DNA of 5,352 nucleotides from Pseudobdellovibrionaceae bacterium (GCA_913776405.1 CAJYOV010000622.1:1-5352); one strand, 5' to 3'; numbered from the stretch's first letter, positions 1 to 5,352 are shown. Notes: generated by a model from the letters alone, not told the origin. A program made the numbers and translations.

Positions 1-1499
1 AGAACGTCGGCCAGCTGCAAGCGTCTCTGAAAGAGATCGATTCGATCTACAAGGATGCCGACGCAAAAGTAAAAGCCGTCGAAGAAACCGCGAAGGCTGT
101 TAAAGGTGATACGAACACATACAAAAATACGCTCGGCGATCTTGAGAAAATGGTTCGCCAAGACATCAAGGACCTCGAATCTCGCTTGAAGATTCCGAAG
201 CTCGATGCGGCCTCTCTTGCCAAGCAAACGTTTGGCCCGTTGTTCCTCGCAAAATTTCAGCAAGCTGAGATTTACATGAACAAAGCGCGCGAATACATGC
301 CGCCAAAGAAAACCGCTGAAGAAAAAGCAGAATACGCACCGCCAACACCTCGCGAACGCGAGAGCGGCCGCAATTACAAGTTCGGTCGCCCGCGCTCGTA
401 CCCGCTATTCTGGCTCAAACACGCAGCGATTAGCTCGAAGCCAACGCCAACAGCCGAATACTCAGGCGACATCAAAGGGACATTAGAAAACGTAACGGAT
501 GATCAGCCAGTTCTCGGTCTTCCAACGGTTGCAACATTCGAAGGTAACTTCCCTGCGCAAGAACTCATGGGCCTCCTCGGTCGCGTGACGCTTGATCACC
601 GCACGGACGTTCCGCTCGATCGCCTGGAGCTCAAAGTCGGAAGCGCCCCAATGGTTGGCCAAATGCTCGTCGACGAAAAAGACGTAAAACTCGGCTTCGA
701 GAAAGCCGTCGTCGGCGGCGACTTCCTCGCAGAACTTCACGGCAAGGAAGTTAAAGTAGCTGCAGGCGCGATGTTCTCGCGCGCGAAAGCCGGCGATATC
801 CCGACGGATCCGAAAATCATTCCAGCTGCGAAGCCGATCGCGACCCCCGTTCCTGGTGCTACACCGAGCGGCCCTTCGGGCGCTGAGCTCGCGGCCGCTG
901 CGGGCGGTGCTGGCTCGGCCGGAGCGCCAGGCGCAGCGGGTGCGGGTGCCGCAGGCGCTGCGCCGACTGCGACGCCTGCGAAGACTGGCTTTGCGGCCCT
1001 TAAGAACGCAAACCAACTTTTCGGCGACGAAGCAGCCATGGCCGCGAAACGCTCGACTGGCTTCTTGTCAGTTCAAGCGGCCTCGCCTGCGTTGAACGAT
1101 TTGTTGAACAGCGCCCTTTCGGACATTCCAAAGGTTTCTTTGAACGCAAGTGTCGCGGGTCCGTGGTCGGATTTGAAATTTAGTATCCGCTCATCCCTCG
1201 GCGACGATCTCGCCTCCGCCTTCGACCGCCAACTTCGCGCCAAACTCGCCGAAGCCCGCGCCCGCGTCGAAGCGATGGTGAACCAAGAAATCGCCGTCCA
1301 AAAAGCAAAACTCGAAGCCGAGTTCGCAAAAGTCCGCGCCCAAGTCGAAGGCGAAATCGGCGTCAAACAAGCCGAACTCGCCGTCGCCAAATCCAAACTC
1401 GAAACCGCCAAAAACGACGCCACCAACTCCCAAAAGAAAAAACTCGAAGGCGAAGCCAAAAAGGGCCTCGACAGTCTAAAGAAGAAGTTCAAATTCTGA
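1..1499 (+). CDS. TIGR03545-like envelope protein, 5'-truncated
   Basis: The reading frame is open from base 3 (its first 49 codons precede the first visible ATG at 150) to TGA at 1497-1499, so the true start lies upstream; 498 residues are visible. I recognise the uncharacterised TIGR03545 family, restricted to bacteria with outer membranes and often encoded beside a TIGR03546 partner (recalled, not checked). Visible support is a charged coiled coil (about residues 1-60), RLKIPKLD, AREYMPPKK, an arginine/glycine/aromatic stretch ending in YPLFWLKHAAIS, then a beta-rich part with a TDDQ..LGLP motif (about residues 165-175). After residue about 280 comes an Ala/Gly/Pro linker. The next stretch, VSLNASVAGPWSDLKFSI, resembles AsmA-type repeat ends, followed by about 95 residues of Lys/Glu/Ala coiled coil. 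The role is unknown; an envelope-spanning or lipid-transport function is inference. Codon use changes sharply in the last 280 bases. Confidence 0.72.
   Translation, partial: NVGQLQASLKEIDSIYKDADAKVKAVEETAKAVKGDTNTYKNTLGDLEKMVRQDIKDLESRLKIPKLDAASLAKQTFGPLFLAKFQQAEIYMNKAREYMPPKKTAEEKAEYAPPTPRERESGRNYKFGRPRSYPLFWLKHAAISSKPTPTAEYSGDIKGTLENVTDDQPVLGLPTVATFEGNFPAQELMGLLGRVTLDHRTDVPLDRLELKVGSAPMVGQMLVDEKDVKLGFEKAVVGGDFLAELHGKEVKVAAGAMFSRAKAGDIPTDPKIIPAAKPIATPVPGATPSGPSGAELAAAAGGAGSAGAPGAAGAGAAGAAPTATPAKTGFAALKNANQLFGDEAAMAAKRSTGFLSVQAASPALNDLLNSALSDIPKVSLNASVAGPWSDLKFSIRSSLGDDLASAFDRQLRAKLAEARARVEAMVNQEIAVQKAKLEAEFAKVRAQVEGEIGVKQAELAVAKSKLETAKNDATNSQKKKLEGEAKKGLDSLKKKFKF
840..983 (+). repeat. Ala/Gly/Pro low-complexity linker in the TIGR03545-like protein
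   Basis: About 48 codons encode almost only Ala, Gly, Pro, Ser and Thr. The segment sits between the beta-rich part and the AsmA-like C-terminal part and looks like a flexible linker. Codons are mixed (GCG, GCT, GCC, GCA), so this is amino-acid bias rather than a DNA tandem repeat. It also creates long Arg-rich and Ala-rich shadow frames on both strands. Confidence 0.75.
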
Positions 1500-1579
1500 C
1501 CTGGGCCCGATCCGGGTGTCGATCCCGCAAGCCGGCGCATCGGCTGCGCAGCACTCAGAACTGCCAGCTGCTGCCCATC

Positions 1580-1593
1580 TTAAGCCGGCTTAA
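1580..1593. promoter_or_regulatory. Perfect 14-bp palindrome TTAAGCCGGCTTAA
   Basis: Both halves match exactly and symmetry breaks one base further out on each side. It lies 81 bases after the stop of the upstream gene and 12 bases before the terminator stem. As DNA it could be a dimeric repressor site; as RNA it could form a 5-bp stem with a CCGG loop. Its AAGCCG half (1582-1587) is also complementary to CGGCTT in the right arm of the terminator (1623-1628), so it could compete with that hairpin. The function is inferred. Confidence 0.35.
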
Positions 1594-1605
1594 TCAATCC
1601 AGCCT

Positions 1606-1631
1606 AAGCCGAGCCAACCGCTCGGCTTTTT
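1606..1631 (+). terminator. Intrinsic (rho-independent) terminator
   Basis: Left arm AAGCCGAGC (1606-1614), loop CAACC (1615-1619) and right arm GCTCGGCTT (1620-1628) form a perfect 9-bp GC-rich stem, and the transcript then has a run of U (T at 1627-1631, followed by CGTTT). No matching A-run precedes the stem, so it should act on the plus strand only. It ends the transcript of the TIGR03545-like gene, leaving an untranslated tail of about 110 bases. It ends only 36 bases before the next start codon. Confidence 0.9.
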
Positions 1632-1634
1632 CGT

Positions 1635-1648
1635 TTCATGCGCATGAA
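1635..1648. promoter_or_regulatory. Perfect 14-bp palindrome TTCATGCGCATGAA, candidate operator
   Basis: A perfect inverted repeat lies between the terminator U-run and the ribosome binding site of the acyl-CoA dehydrogenase-like gene, 19 bases before its ATG. This position suits an operator or a structured 5' end. The flanking bases (T at 1634, G at 1649) do not pair. No regulator is encoded nearby in this window, so the binding partner is unknown. Confidence 0.35.
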
Positions 1649-1654
1649 GTAAAT

Positions 1655-1661
1655 GAGAGGA
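1655..1661 (+). promoter_or_regulatory. Ribosome binding site GAGAGGA
   Basis: A strong Shine-Dalgarno match lies 6 bases before ATG 1668 and fixes that start. Two earlier ATGs in the same frame (1644 and 1653) run into stops within a few codons, so 1668 is the only sensible start. Confidence 0.8.
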
Positions 1662-1667
1662 TGAGGC

Positions 1668-2672
1668 ATGAGTTTGCATGACTCGGCAGATGCCGGATTT
1701 ACCACTTCGCTCGATTCTCTCTCGATGAAAAAGGGATTCGATATCGATCCGTTAGTCACCTCCGAGGTTCTGCGCAAGTTGCTCGCGAACCATGGACAGC
1801 TAGCGACTCCGACTTCGCTAACGCTCAATAATCTAGAAATGGTATTTGCCCGATCTGTTGCACTCGGCTTTACGCTTTGGCAGCACATGGCCGCGCTCGA
1901 AAGATTATCGGGCCTCACTGAGTGGACTGCGAAAAACCAAGAACATCTAAGGCTTTTAAAAAACGGAAGTCGACTTTGTGGACTCGCCACTACACACCTT
2001 GGTTCTGCGCGTGGCCCCGCGTTCAAACCGGAGTTTAAGCCAGATGAGTTTGTCCTTACCGGGAGGACAAATTGGGTTACAGGAGGTACATTTTTCGATG
2101 ACCTGATTTTGGGATTTGAAAATGAGGCTGAAGTCTTCTTTGTCCTAACTCCCTTCCCTCGAGCTGAGAACGCTCGATTTGAAGTCAGCGACCTTCATTC
2201 ATTAGGCTCTTCAGCGACCGGCACCCTCGAGCTTGATCGCTTTAGGGTTCCGAAAAATCTGCTCATCTCTTCACGTGAAAAAGCAGGCGTTGGTGGACCA
2301 AGAATGACATCCCTGCGTCTCCCCGAACTCGGCGTCGCAAAGGGCATCATCAAGCGAATTGCCGCAATCGCAGACTCGCGGCCAGACAAGCAATTCCTAC
2401 GCGAGGGAATTAACCAGTTAAACCGCCGACTCGCCGAGATCGAAAAGATCCGAAACTCCAGCGCTCCAGCTCCAACGTTTCAAGCTCACAGCTTAATAAG
2501 AGATGCCGCCCACATCTTTGTGATCGCAGAAGGTTCAAGCTCAATGAACGCCAACAGCGCCTCAAGCCGCTTGCTACTAGAAACGAGCTTGTTCGACGTC
2601 GTCCTGCAAAGCCCGGAGGTACTAGCCGAAAAAGTCTATTTTGGAGAATCGATAGTAGCCTCTAACCATTAG
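1668..2672 (+). CDS. Acyl-CoA dehydrogenase superfamily protein (short, divergent)
   Basis: A complete 334-residue protein, ending at TAG 2670-2672. The superfamily beta-domain is recognisable: LCGLATTHLGSARG (about 104-117, matching the usual ALTEP-type flavin-contact segment), FVLTGRTNWVTGG (128-140, matching the 'LNGRKxWITxG' motif) and TGTLELDRFRVPKNLL (184-199, matching the 'FDDVRVP' motif). A helical C-terminal part follows (about 220-330). Family members usually have about 380 or more residues. Here the N-terminal helical domain is shortened and the chain ends before the region where medium-chain enzymes carry the catalytic Glu in an YEG motif; I see no replacement. It may therefore be a flavin-dependent oxidoreductase or monooxygenase of the DszC/hydroxylase type, or a non-catalytic relative. 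It is probably cytoplasmic. No acyl-CoA metabolism gene is visible beside it, so the substrate is unknown. Confidence 0.75.
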   Translation: MSLHDSADAGFTTSLDSLSMKKGFDIDPLVTSEVLRKLLANHGQLATPTSLTLNNLEMVFARSVALGFTLWQHMAALERLSGLTEWTAKNQEHLRLLKNGSRLCGLATTHLGSARGPAFKPEFKPDEFVLTGRTNWVTGGTFFDDLILGFENEAEVFFVLTPFPRAENARFEVSDLHSLGSSATGTLELDRFRVPKNLLISSREKAGVGGPRMTSLRLPELGVAKGIIKRIAAIADSRPDKQFLREGINQLNRRLAEIEKIRNSSAPAPTFQAHSLIRDAAHIFVIAEGSSSMNANSASSRLLLETSLFDVVLQSPEVLAEKVYFGESIVASNH

Positions 2673-2821
2673 CACGTCGTTCGTTAGCAGCACTTCGGGA
2701 GCAGCTGCAGCTGGGTTTCCGACAGCTTGTCTTTCCTCGATCAAATTTGTGAGATGACCGAGCCGAATGTTTCTGCTGCCAGCGCGAGCAGTTCGATTCT
2801 TGTAAGCACGGATTTTGCTTC
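2673..2821. other. Convergent intergenic gap without a clear terminator
   Basis: This gap separates the ends of the acyl-CoA dehydrogenase-like gene (plus) and the kinase gene (minus). I find a 12-base palindrome CAGCTGCAGCTG (2702-2713) and a very weak hairpin GACA-GCT-TGTC followed by TTT (2721-2734). Neither is a convincing terminator for either gene. A minus-strand frame is open across the whole gap with plausible amino-acid content but no good start; a short plus-strand frame from ATG 2754 to TAG 2823-2825 (23 residues) also exists and has no good ribosome binding site. I call neither a gene. Confidence 0.5.
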
Positions 2822-4048
2822 TTAGCCGCCTGATCGAAGCGGCAGCGTGAGCGAAACGCTCGTACCTTTTCCTACGACGGACGTCATTTTGATTTCGCCT
2901 CCAACCTTCTCGACAGCCTCAAAGGCGTCTTTCAAGCCCAGTCCACTCCCCATAGACTTAGATGAACTAAATTCTCTTTGATTGAATTTTGCGAGCGTCT
3001 CTTCTGGAATTCCGACCCCGTCGTCTTCTACGGTCAAGACAACCGTTCCTGCGTCCGATTTTGACGTAACCGACAATTTGACAATGCCAGGCTGTCCTTC
3101 CAATGCATCAACGGCATTATTTATGAGGTTGCTAATGACGCGAGATAATTTCGCGGTCGGCAGGGAGGAGAACGACGACTCGCTGCGATTCAAATTGACC
3201 AAAAATTTGAGACTGGAGGCGCTTCGAAACTCAACCTGCTTTTCTCTGATGATCGCGTCCACGAGTTGCTCAACCGATATGTCTGTTTGGTCAGTCAAAC
3301 TTTGAAACTCGCCGTCGCTCGACAGCGTCACCGGTTTAAAAAGAAGATCATTTGCAATCTCATTTATTCGTCCAACTGCTTTGTTTATCAGCTCAATTTT
3401 ATCTCTCGAAATTTCGTCTAATGAAGATACAACCAAATTCAAGACAGAAACTGGAGACCGGATGTCATGAGCTACCTGCGAAGAAAGTTTTGCAAGTTGA
3501 GCATCCCGTTCCAACAGCTTTTCACGTAAGCCCGCAGCCTCAAGTTGGATCTCAAGACCGCGTTTGTTCGCTGCAACCTGTATCAAGTAAAACAGTAGAA
3601 TCGGAATAACGGCGAATAGGAGACTCGCGAACAGCTCGGCTTTTAAAGCAGATAATTTCGGCGTTACGCGTACCAGAAGCCAGACTCGCTCGTTGAAAAC
3701 CGATATCGGATACTTCGAGGAAATCAAAAAGCTCTCTTCTCTGTCGGCAATGATCGACGGGAGATCAACCAGCGTTGCTCCCTTCTCATCTAGAAGTCGC
3801 GTGGTGCAAGCTTGAACGCGGTTTGTATCACATACATGACTGTAAACAATTTGGCCGATAGCCGACGTGGTTAAGTTCGGCTGCTTCTCCGCGATATTAA
3901 TGGAGTTTCGAACAATCGCAGAATTGCTTAGTTGAAAAAGTGCAAAAAGGCAGGCGCAGAAGATGCCAAGCGTGAAAAGCGCCCCAAATACCGCTATAAA
4001 TGCGCCTCGTATTGTTGAAGTAACCAAAAATCCATTTGATTTAATCAC
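2822..4048 (-). CDS. Membrane-bound sensor histidine kinase, no adjacent response regulator
   Basis: A 408-residue protein. It has a transmembrane helix at about residues 15-40, an extracytoplasmic sensor domain of about 95 residues (41-136, with Cys73 and Cys81), a second helix at about 138-158, and a coiled coil at 165-190 with no recognisable HAMP domain. The H-box AHDIRSP places the phosphorylated His at 194. The ATPase domain shows the N-box SNLINNAVDAL (306-316), G1 DDGVGIP (342-348) and G2 GSGLGL (367-372). It should autophosphorylate and pass phosphate to a response regulator, which is not in this window. The start is GTG, weakly supported by CGGA 8 bases upstream; an in-frame stop closely upstream rules out a longer start. 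The gene diverges from the small secreted protein gene by 21 bp, so its promoter must lie inside that gene. The ligand is unknown. Confidence 0.93.
   Translation of the reverse strand: MIKSNGFLVTSTIRGAFIAVFGALFTLGIFCACLFALFQLSNSAIVRNSINIAEKQPNLTTSAIGQIVYSHVCDTNRVQACTTRLLDEKGATLVDLPSIIADREESFLISSKYPISVFNERVWLLVRVTPKLSALKAELFASLLFAVIPILLFYLIQVAANKRGLEIQLEAAGLREKLLERDAQLAKLSSQVAHDIRSPVSVLNLVVSSLDEISRDKIELINKAVGRINEIANDLLFKPVTLSSDGEFQSLTDQTDISVEQLVDAIIREKQVEFRSASSLKFLVNLNRSESSFSSLPTAKLSRVISNLINNAVDALEGQPGIVKLSVTSKSDAGTVVLTVEDDGVGIPEETLAKFNQREFSSSKSMGSGLGLKDAFEAVEKVGGEIKMTSVVGKGTSVSLTLPLRSGG
4037..4045 (+). promoter_or_regulatory. Candidate extended -10 promoter TGATTTAAT for the secreted protein operon
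   Basis: TG plus one base plus TTTAAT is an extended -10 element with one mismatch to TATAAT. A TTGAAG at 4015-4020 could act as a -35, though its 19-base spacing is long. Transcription would start near 4052, giving a leader of about 18 bases that still includes the GAGG ribosome binding site. The element touches the GTG start codon of the divergent kinase gene (4046-4048). This is prediction by eye. Confidence 0.35.
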
Positions 4049-4059
4049 GATGAGAATCC

Positions 4060-4063
4060 GAGG
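4060..4063 (+). promoter_or_regulatory. Ribosome binding site GAGG
   Basis: It lies 6 bases before ATG 4070 and supports that start. It shares its first base with the weak minus-strand CGGA (4057-4060) that serves the kinase GTG start, so both genes' translation signals are packed into the same 21-bp spacer. Confidence 0.6.
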
Positions 4064-4069
4064 TCATAA

Positions 4070-4366
4070 ATGAAGCTATTCGTTCGACTTGCCATCCTGA
4101 TGGTAGCACCTTTAATCGCCAACGCTCAATCAACCGATGATCAGAAAGCCGAGGGAAAGAAGGAAGACCCACGAGTCGAGCTGGTTAAGCTACTGGGTAA
4201 GCGAAACTACCCTAAAGCTGACATTGAGTTATTTCTAAACCTTCAGGCTGGGGTTAAGTTACCCACCAATCTTACGGATAAAGAGAAGAACACTGTAAAG
4301 TTGGCTCCGATCGATATCAAGGAACTTATCTTCACGAAAGTCACTCTCGATCCCTGTGGCTGCTAA
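4070..4366 (+). CDS. Small secreted protein of unknown function
   Basis: A complete 98-residue protein that I do not recognise. The N-terminus is a clear type I signal peptide: MKLFVR, a hydrophobic core, then ANA before Gln20 as the likely cleavage site. The mature chain has about 79 residues, is strongly charged and Lys-rich in its first part (about 22-50), and ends in the unusual sequence DPCGC with two cysteines one residue apart. There is no lipobox, so it is probably soluble in the periplasm. A GAGG ribosome binding site sits 6 bases upstream. The gene leads what is almost certainly a two-gene operon: the solute-binding protein starts three bases after its stop. The kinase gene diverges from its 5' end. 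It could be an accessory subunit or signal partner of either neighbour; that is inference from gene order. Confidence 0.75.
   Translation: MKLFVRLAILMVAPLIANAQSTDDQKAEGKKEDPRVELVKLLGKRNYPKADIELFLNLQAGVKLPTNLTDKEKNTVKLAPIDIKELIFTKVTLDPCGC
4100..4129 (-). promoter_or_regulatory. Weak candidate promoter for the histidine kinase gene
   Basis: Read on the minus strand, TTGAGC (4129-4124), an 18-base spacer and TACCAT (4105-4100) preceded by TGC form a poor but possible sigma-70-type promoter inside the secreted protein gene. Transcription would begin near 4093, giving a leader of about 44 bases. With only 21 bp between the two start codons, the kinase promoter has to lie in this coding region, which is the main reason for listing it. 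Confidence 0.18.
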
Positions 4367-4369
4367 TCA

Positions 4370-5352
4370 ATGAAACGGTCGCGCCTCATGATCGCTGCTT
4401 GCCTCATCGCTTTTGCAGCATTCTATCTCTTCACTCTTGGAGCCCGTCATCTCATGACTTTAAAAGATGAATCTGATTTCGCTCCCAATCCCGCTCGCAA
4501 CAGCATTGCAACGCCATTCATGTTCAGCGGATCACCAGATCCCCTAAATATTTACTGGTCAGGGGATTGGGCTGCTTGTGCAAACAGCTGGGCTACATTA
4601 GTCGAGATGGATTGGCTCGGTCGGCCTGTGCCGAAACTCGCAAAATCATGGCAGGTGAGCACTAACGGTCTTGTTTGGGAGTTTGAACTTCAGAACAGAA
4701 GATTCTGGTCTGACGGTACGCCTATAACGAATGTCGAAGTCGTAGAAAGCCTCAAGCTATCAATGACCGGAACGACACACTCATACTTTAAAGACCTGAT
4801 CCGTGACATTCGTGGCGCGAACGACCGAATTACGATTGAGCTAGAGGCTCCGCTTCCGAACCTGCTTGGTCATCTCGCATTTGTGGACTGGGCAATCTTC
4901 CATCCAAGCAGCTTTAAAAATCATAACGGCAAATGGTCAGTTAGCGCCAAAGCACCTTGTTCAGGCGCCTTCTGTATCGAACCAACTGATGAGATCACGG
5001 CGAAACAAGTTAAGCTCAGTAAGAATCGGTTCTACACACTCGGCTCAGACCAGAAACGGCCAGAATTTTCCGCAGCCTATTTAAGGAACTACACTAGCTG
5101 CGAAGAATTGCTCAGCATGACCGACCAGCTCTTGGGATTCCGAGCCTATGCTGACGATCTAAATGCTGAATGCAGAACTCAGTTGGAAAATAAGGGATTT
5201 AGCTTCTCAGAAGCTCGCCCCGCTTGGCTACAAAAGCTCGACTTTACTAAAAGCGCACTGGAGAAAATTCCTCAGTCCACACGTTTGAAAGTCTTTGCGA
5301 AAGTCGCTTTAGCTCTTCGGTCGATCAAGTTCAGTAACGAGACCAAATACGC
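4370..5352 (+). CDS. ABC transporter substrate-binding protein, family 5 (oligopeptide type), 3'-truncated
   Basis: The frame is open from ATG 4370 to the window end: 327 residues of a family that usually has about 500-600. Residues 3-25 form a positively charged then hydrophobic signal sequence; IAAC at 8-11 resembles a lipobox but lies too early in the hydrophobic core to trust, so an uncleaved anchor is also possible. Family 5 hallmarks are SPDPLNIYWSG (55-65), the LGRPVPKLAKSWQVS block (83-97), WEFELQNRRFWSDGTPIT (103-120) and SGAFCIEP followed by VKLSKNRFY (198-222). The family binds peptides, nickel or other small solutes and hands them to an ABC permease; some members act only as sensors. 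No permease is visible. Start choice: there is no good ribosome binding site, and the ATG follows the upstream TAA by three bases, so translational coupling is likely. Five cysteines in the exported part are unusual. Confidence 0.87.
   Translation, partial: MKRSRLMIAACLIAFAAFYLFTLGARHLMTLKDESDFAPNPARNSIATPFMFSGSPDPLNIYWSGDWAACANSWATLVEMDWLGRPVPKLAKSWQVSTNGLVWEFELQNRRFWSDGTPITNVEVVESLKLSMTGTTHSYFKDLIRDIRGANDRITIELEAPLPNLLGHLAFVDWAIFHPSSFKNHNGKWSVSAKAPCSGAFCIEPTDEITAKQVKLSKNRFYTLGSDQKRPEFSAAYLRNYTSCEELLSMTDQLLGFRAYADDLNAECRTQLENKGFSFSEARPAWLQKLDFTKSALEKIPQSTRLKVFAKVALALRSIKFSNETKY

Noticed and set aside
737..1095. Arg-rich plus-strand and Ala-rich minus-strand open frames
   Set aside because: They are shadows of the GC-rich Ala/Gly/Pro linker in the real gene and resemble no protein.
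1513..1527. T-arm-like stem-loop (CGGG, 7-base loop, CCCG) suggesting a tRNA 3' half
   Set aside because: It starts 14 bases after a stop codon; there is no room for the rest of a tRNA, the loop is not a proper TTCRANY match and no acceptor stem or CCA follows.
1073..1540. Long minus-strand frames of up to 155 codons opposite the coiled-coil tail
   Set aside because: Their composition (Phe, Ser, Gly and Ala rich) is what a NNC-biased Lys/Glu/Ala coil gives in antisense; no RBS or family motif is seen.
1535..1549. Hairpin GCGCA-TCGGC-TGCGC as a first terminator of the TIGR03545-like gene
   Set aside because: The 5-bp stem is not followed by a T-run; the hairpin at 1606-1631 is far better.
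1642..1681. GCATGA repeated three times around the flavoprotein start (1642, 1666, 1676)
   Set aside because: A six-base word with irregular spacing; one copy belongs to the palindrome and two overlap the start codon and early coding sequence.
2744..2821. 26-codon in-frame extension of the kinase beyond its TAA
   Set aside because: An open run of this length has a substantial chance of occurring at random, and the protein already ends normally after its ATPase domain.
2982..3609. Two plus-strand frames of 107 and 85 codons inside the kinase gene
   Set aside because: They lie opposite unambiguous H-box and ATPase motifs of the kinase and show no recognisable domain.
1..5352. CRISPR array, insertion sequence, phage, rRNA or tRNA
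   Set aside because: I saw no regularly spaced repeats, transposase motifs, terminal inverted repeats or RNA gene signatures on either strand.

Overview
The window holds five protein-coding genes: three complete, one cut at its 5' end and one cut at its 3' end. Features pointing to a Gram-negative (diderm) bacterium are an envelope protein of a family seen only in bacteria with outer membranes, a secreted protein with a type I signal peptide, and a periplasmic-type solute-binding protein. The histidine kinase carries an H-box of the AHDIRSP type followed by a RIN-IAN-LL stretch. I associate that form with kinases of Bdellovibrio-like predatory bacteria, so Bdellovibrionota is my tentative guess; nothing here (no rRNA or tRNA) proves it. 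Base composition looks moderate, with the first gene visibly more GC-rich than the rest.

Layout. (1) 1-1499, plus strand: the 3' part of a TIGR03545-like gene with an Ala/Gly/Pro linker and a long charged coiled-coil tail. (2) 1500-1667: an intergenic region with two perfect 14-bp palindromes either side of a textbook intrinsic terminator. (3) 1668-2672, plus: a short flavoprotein of the acyl-CoA dehydrogenase superfamily with a strong ribosome binding site. (4) 2673-2821: a convergent gap with no convincing terminator. (5) 2822-4048, minus: a membrane-bound sensor histidine kinase with a small periplasmic domain and no response regulator beside it. (6) 4049-4069: a 21-bp divergent spacer. 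(7) 4070-4366, plus: a 98-residue secreted protein of unknown function. (8) 4370 to the window end, plus: a family 5 (oligopeptide-type) solute-binding protein, only three bases downstream and in the same reading frame.

How the genes may work together. The small secreted protein and the solute-binding protein almost certainly share an mRNA. The kinase diverges from them across only 21 bp, so the two transcription units must overlap at their 5' ends. A periplasmic sensing module (binding protein and small protein supplying a signal to the kinase) is a reasonable hypothesis, but it rests on gene order alone. The acyl-CoA dehydrogenase-like gene and the TIGR03545-like gene show no clear functional link to it or to each other.
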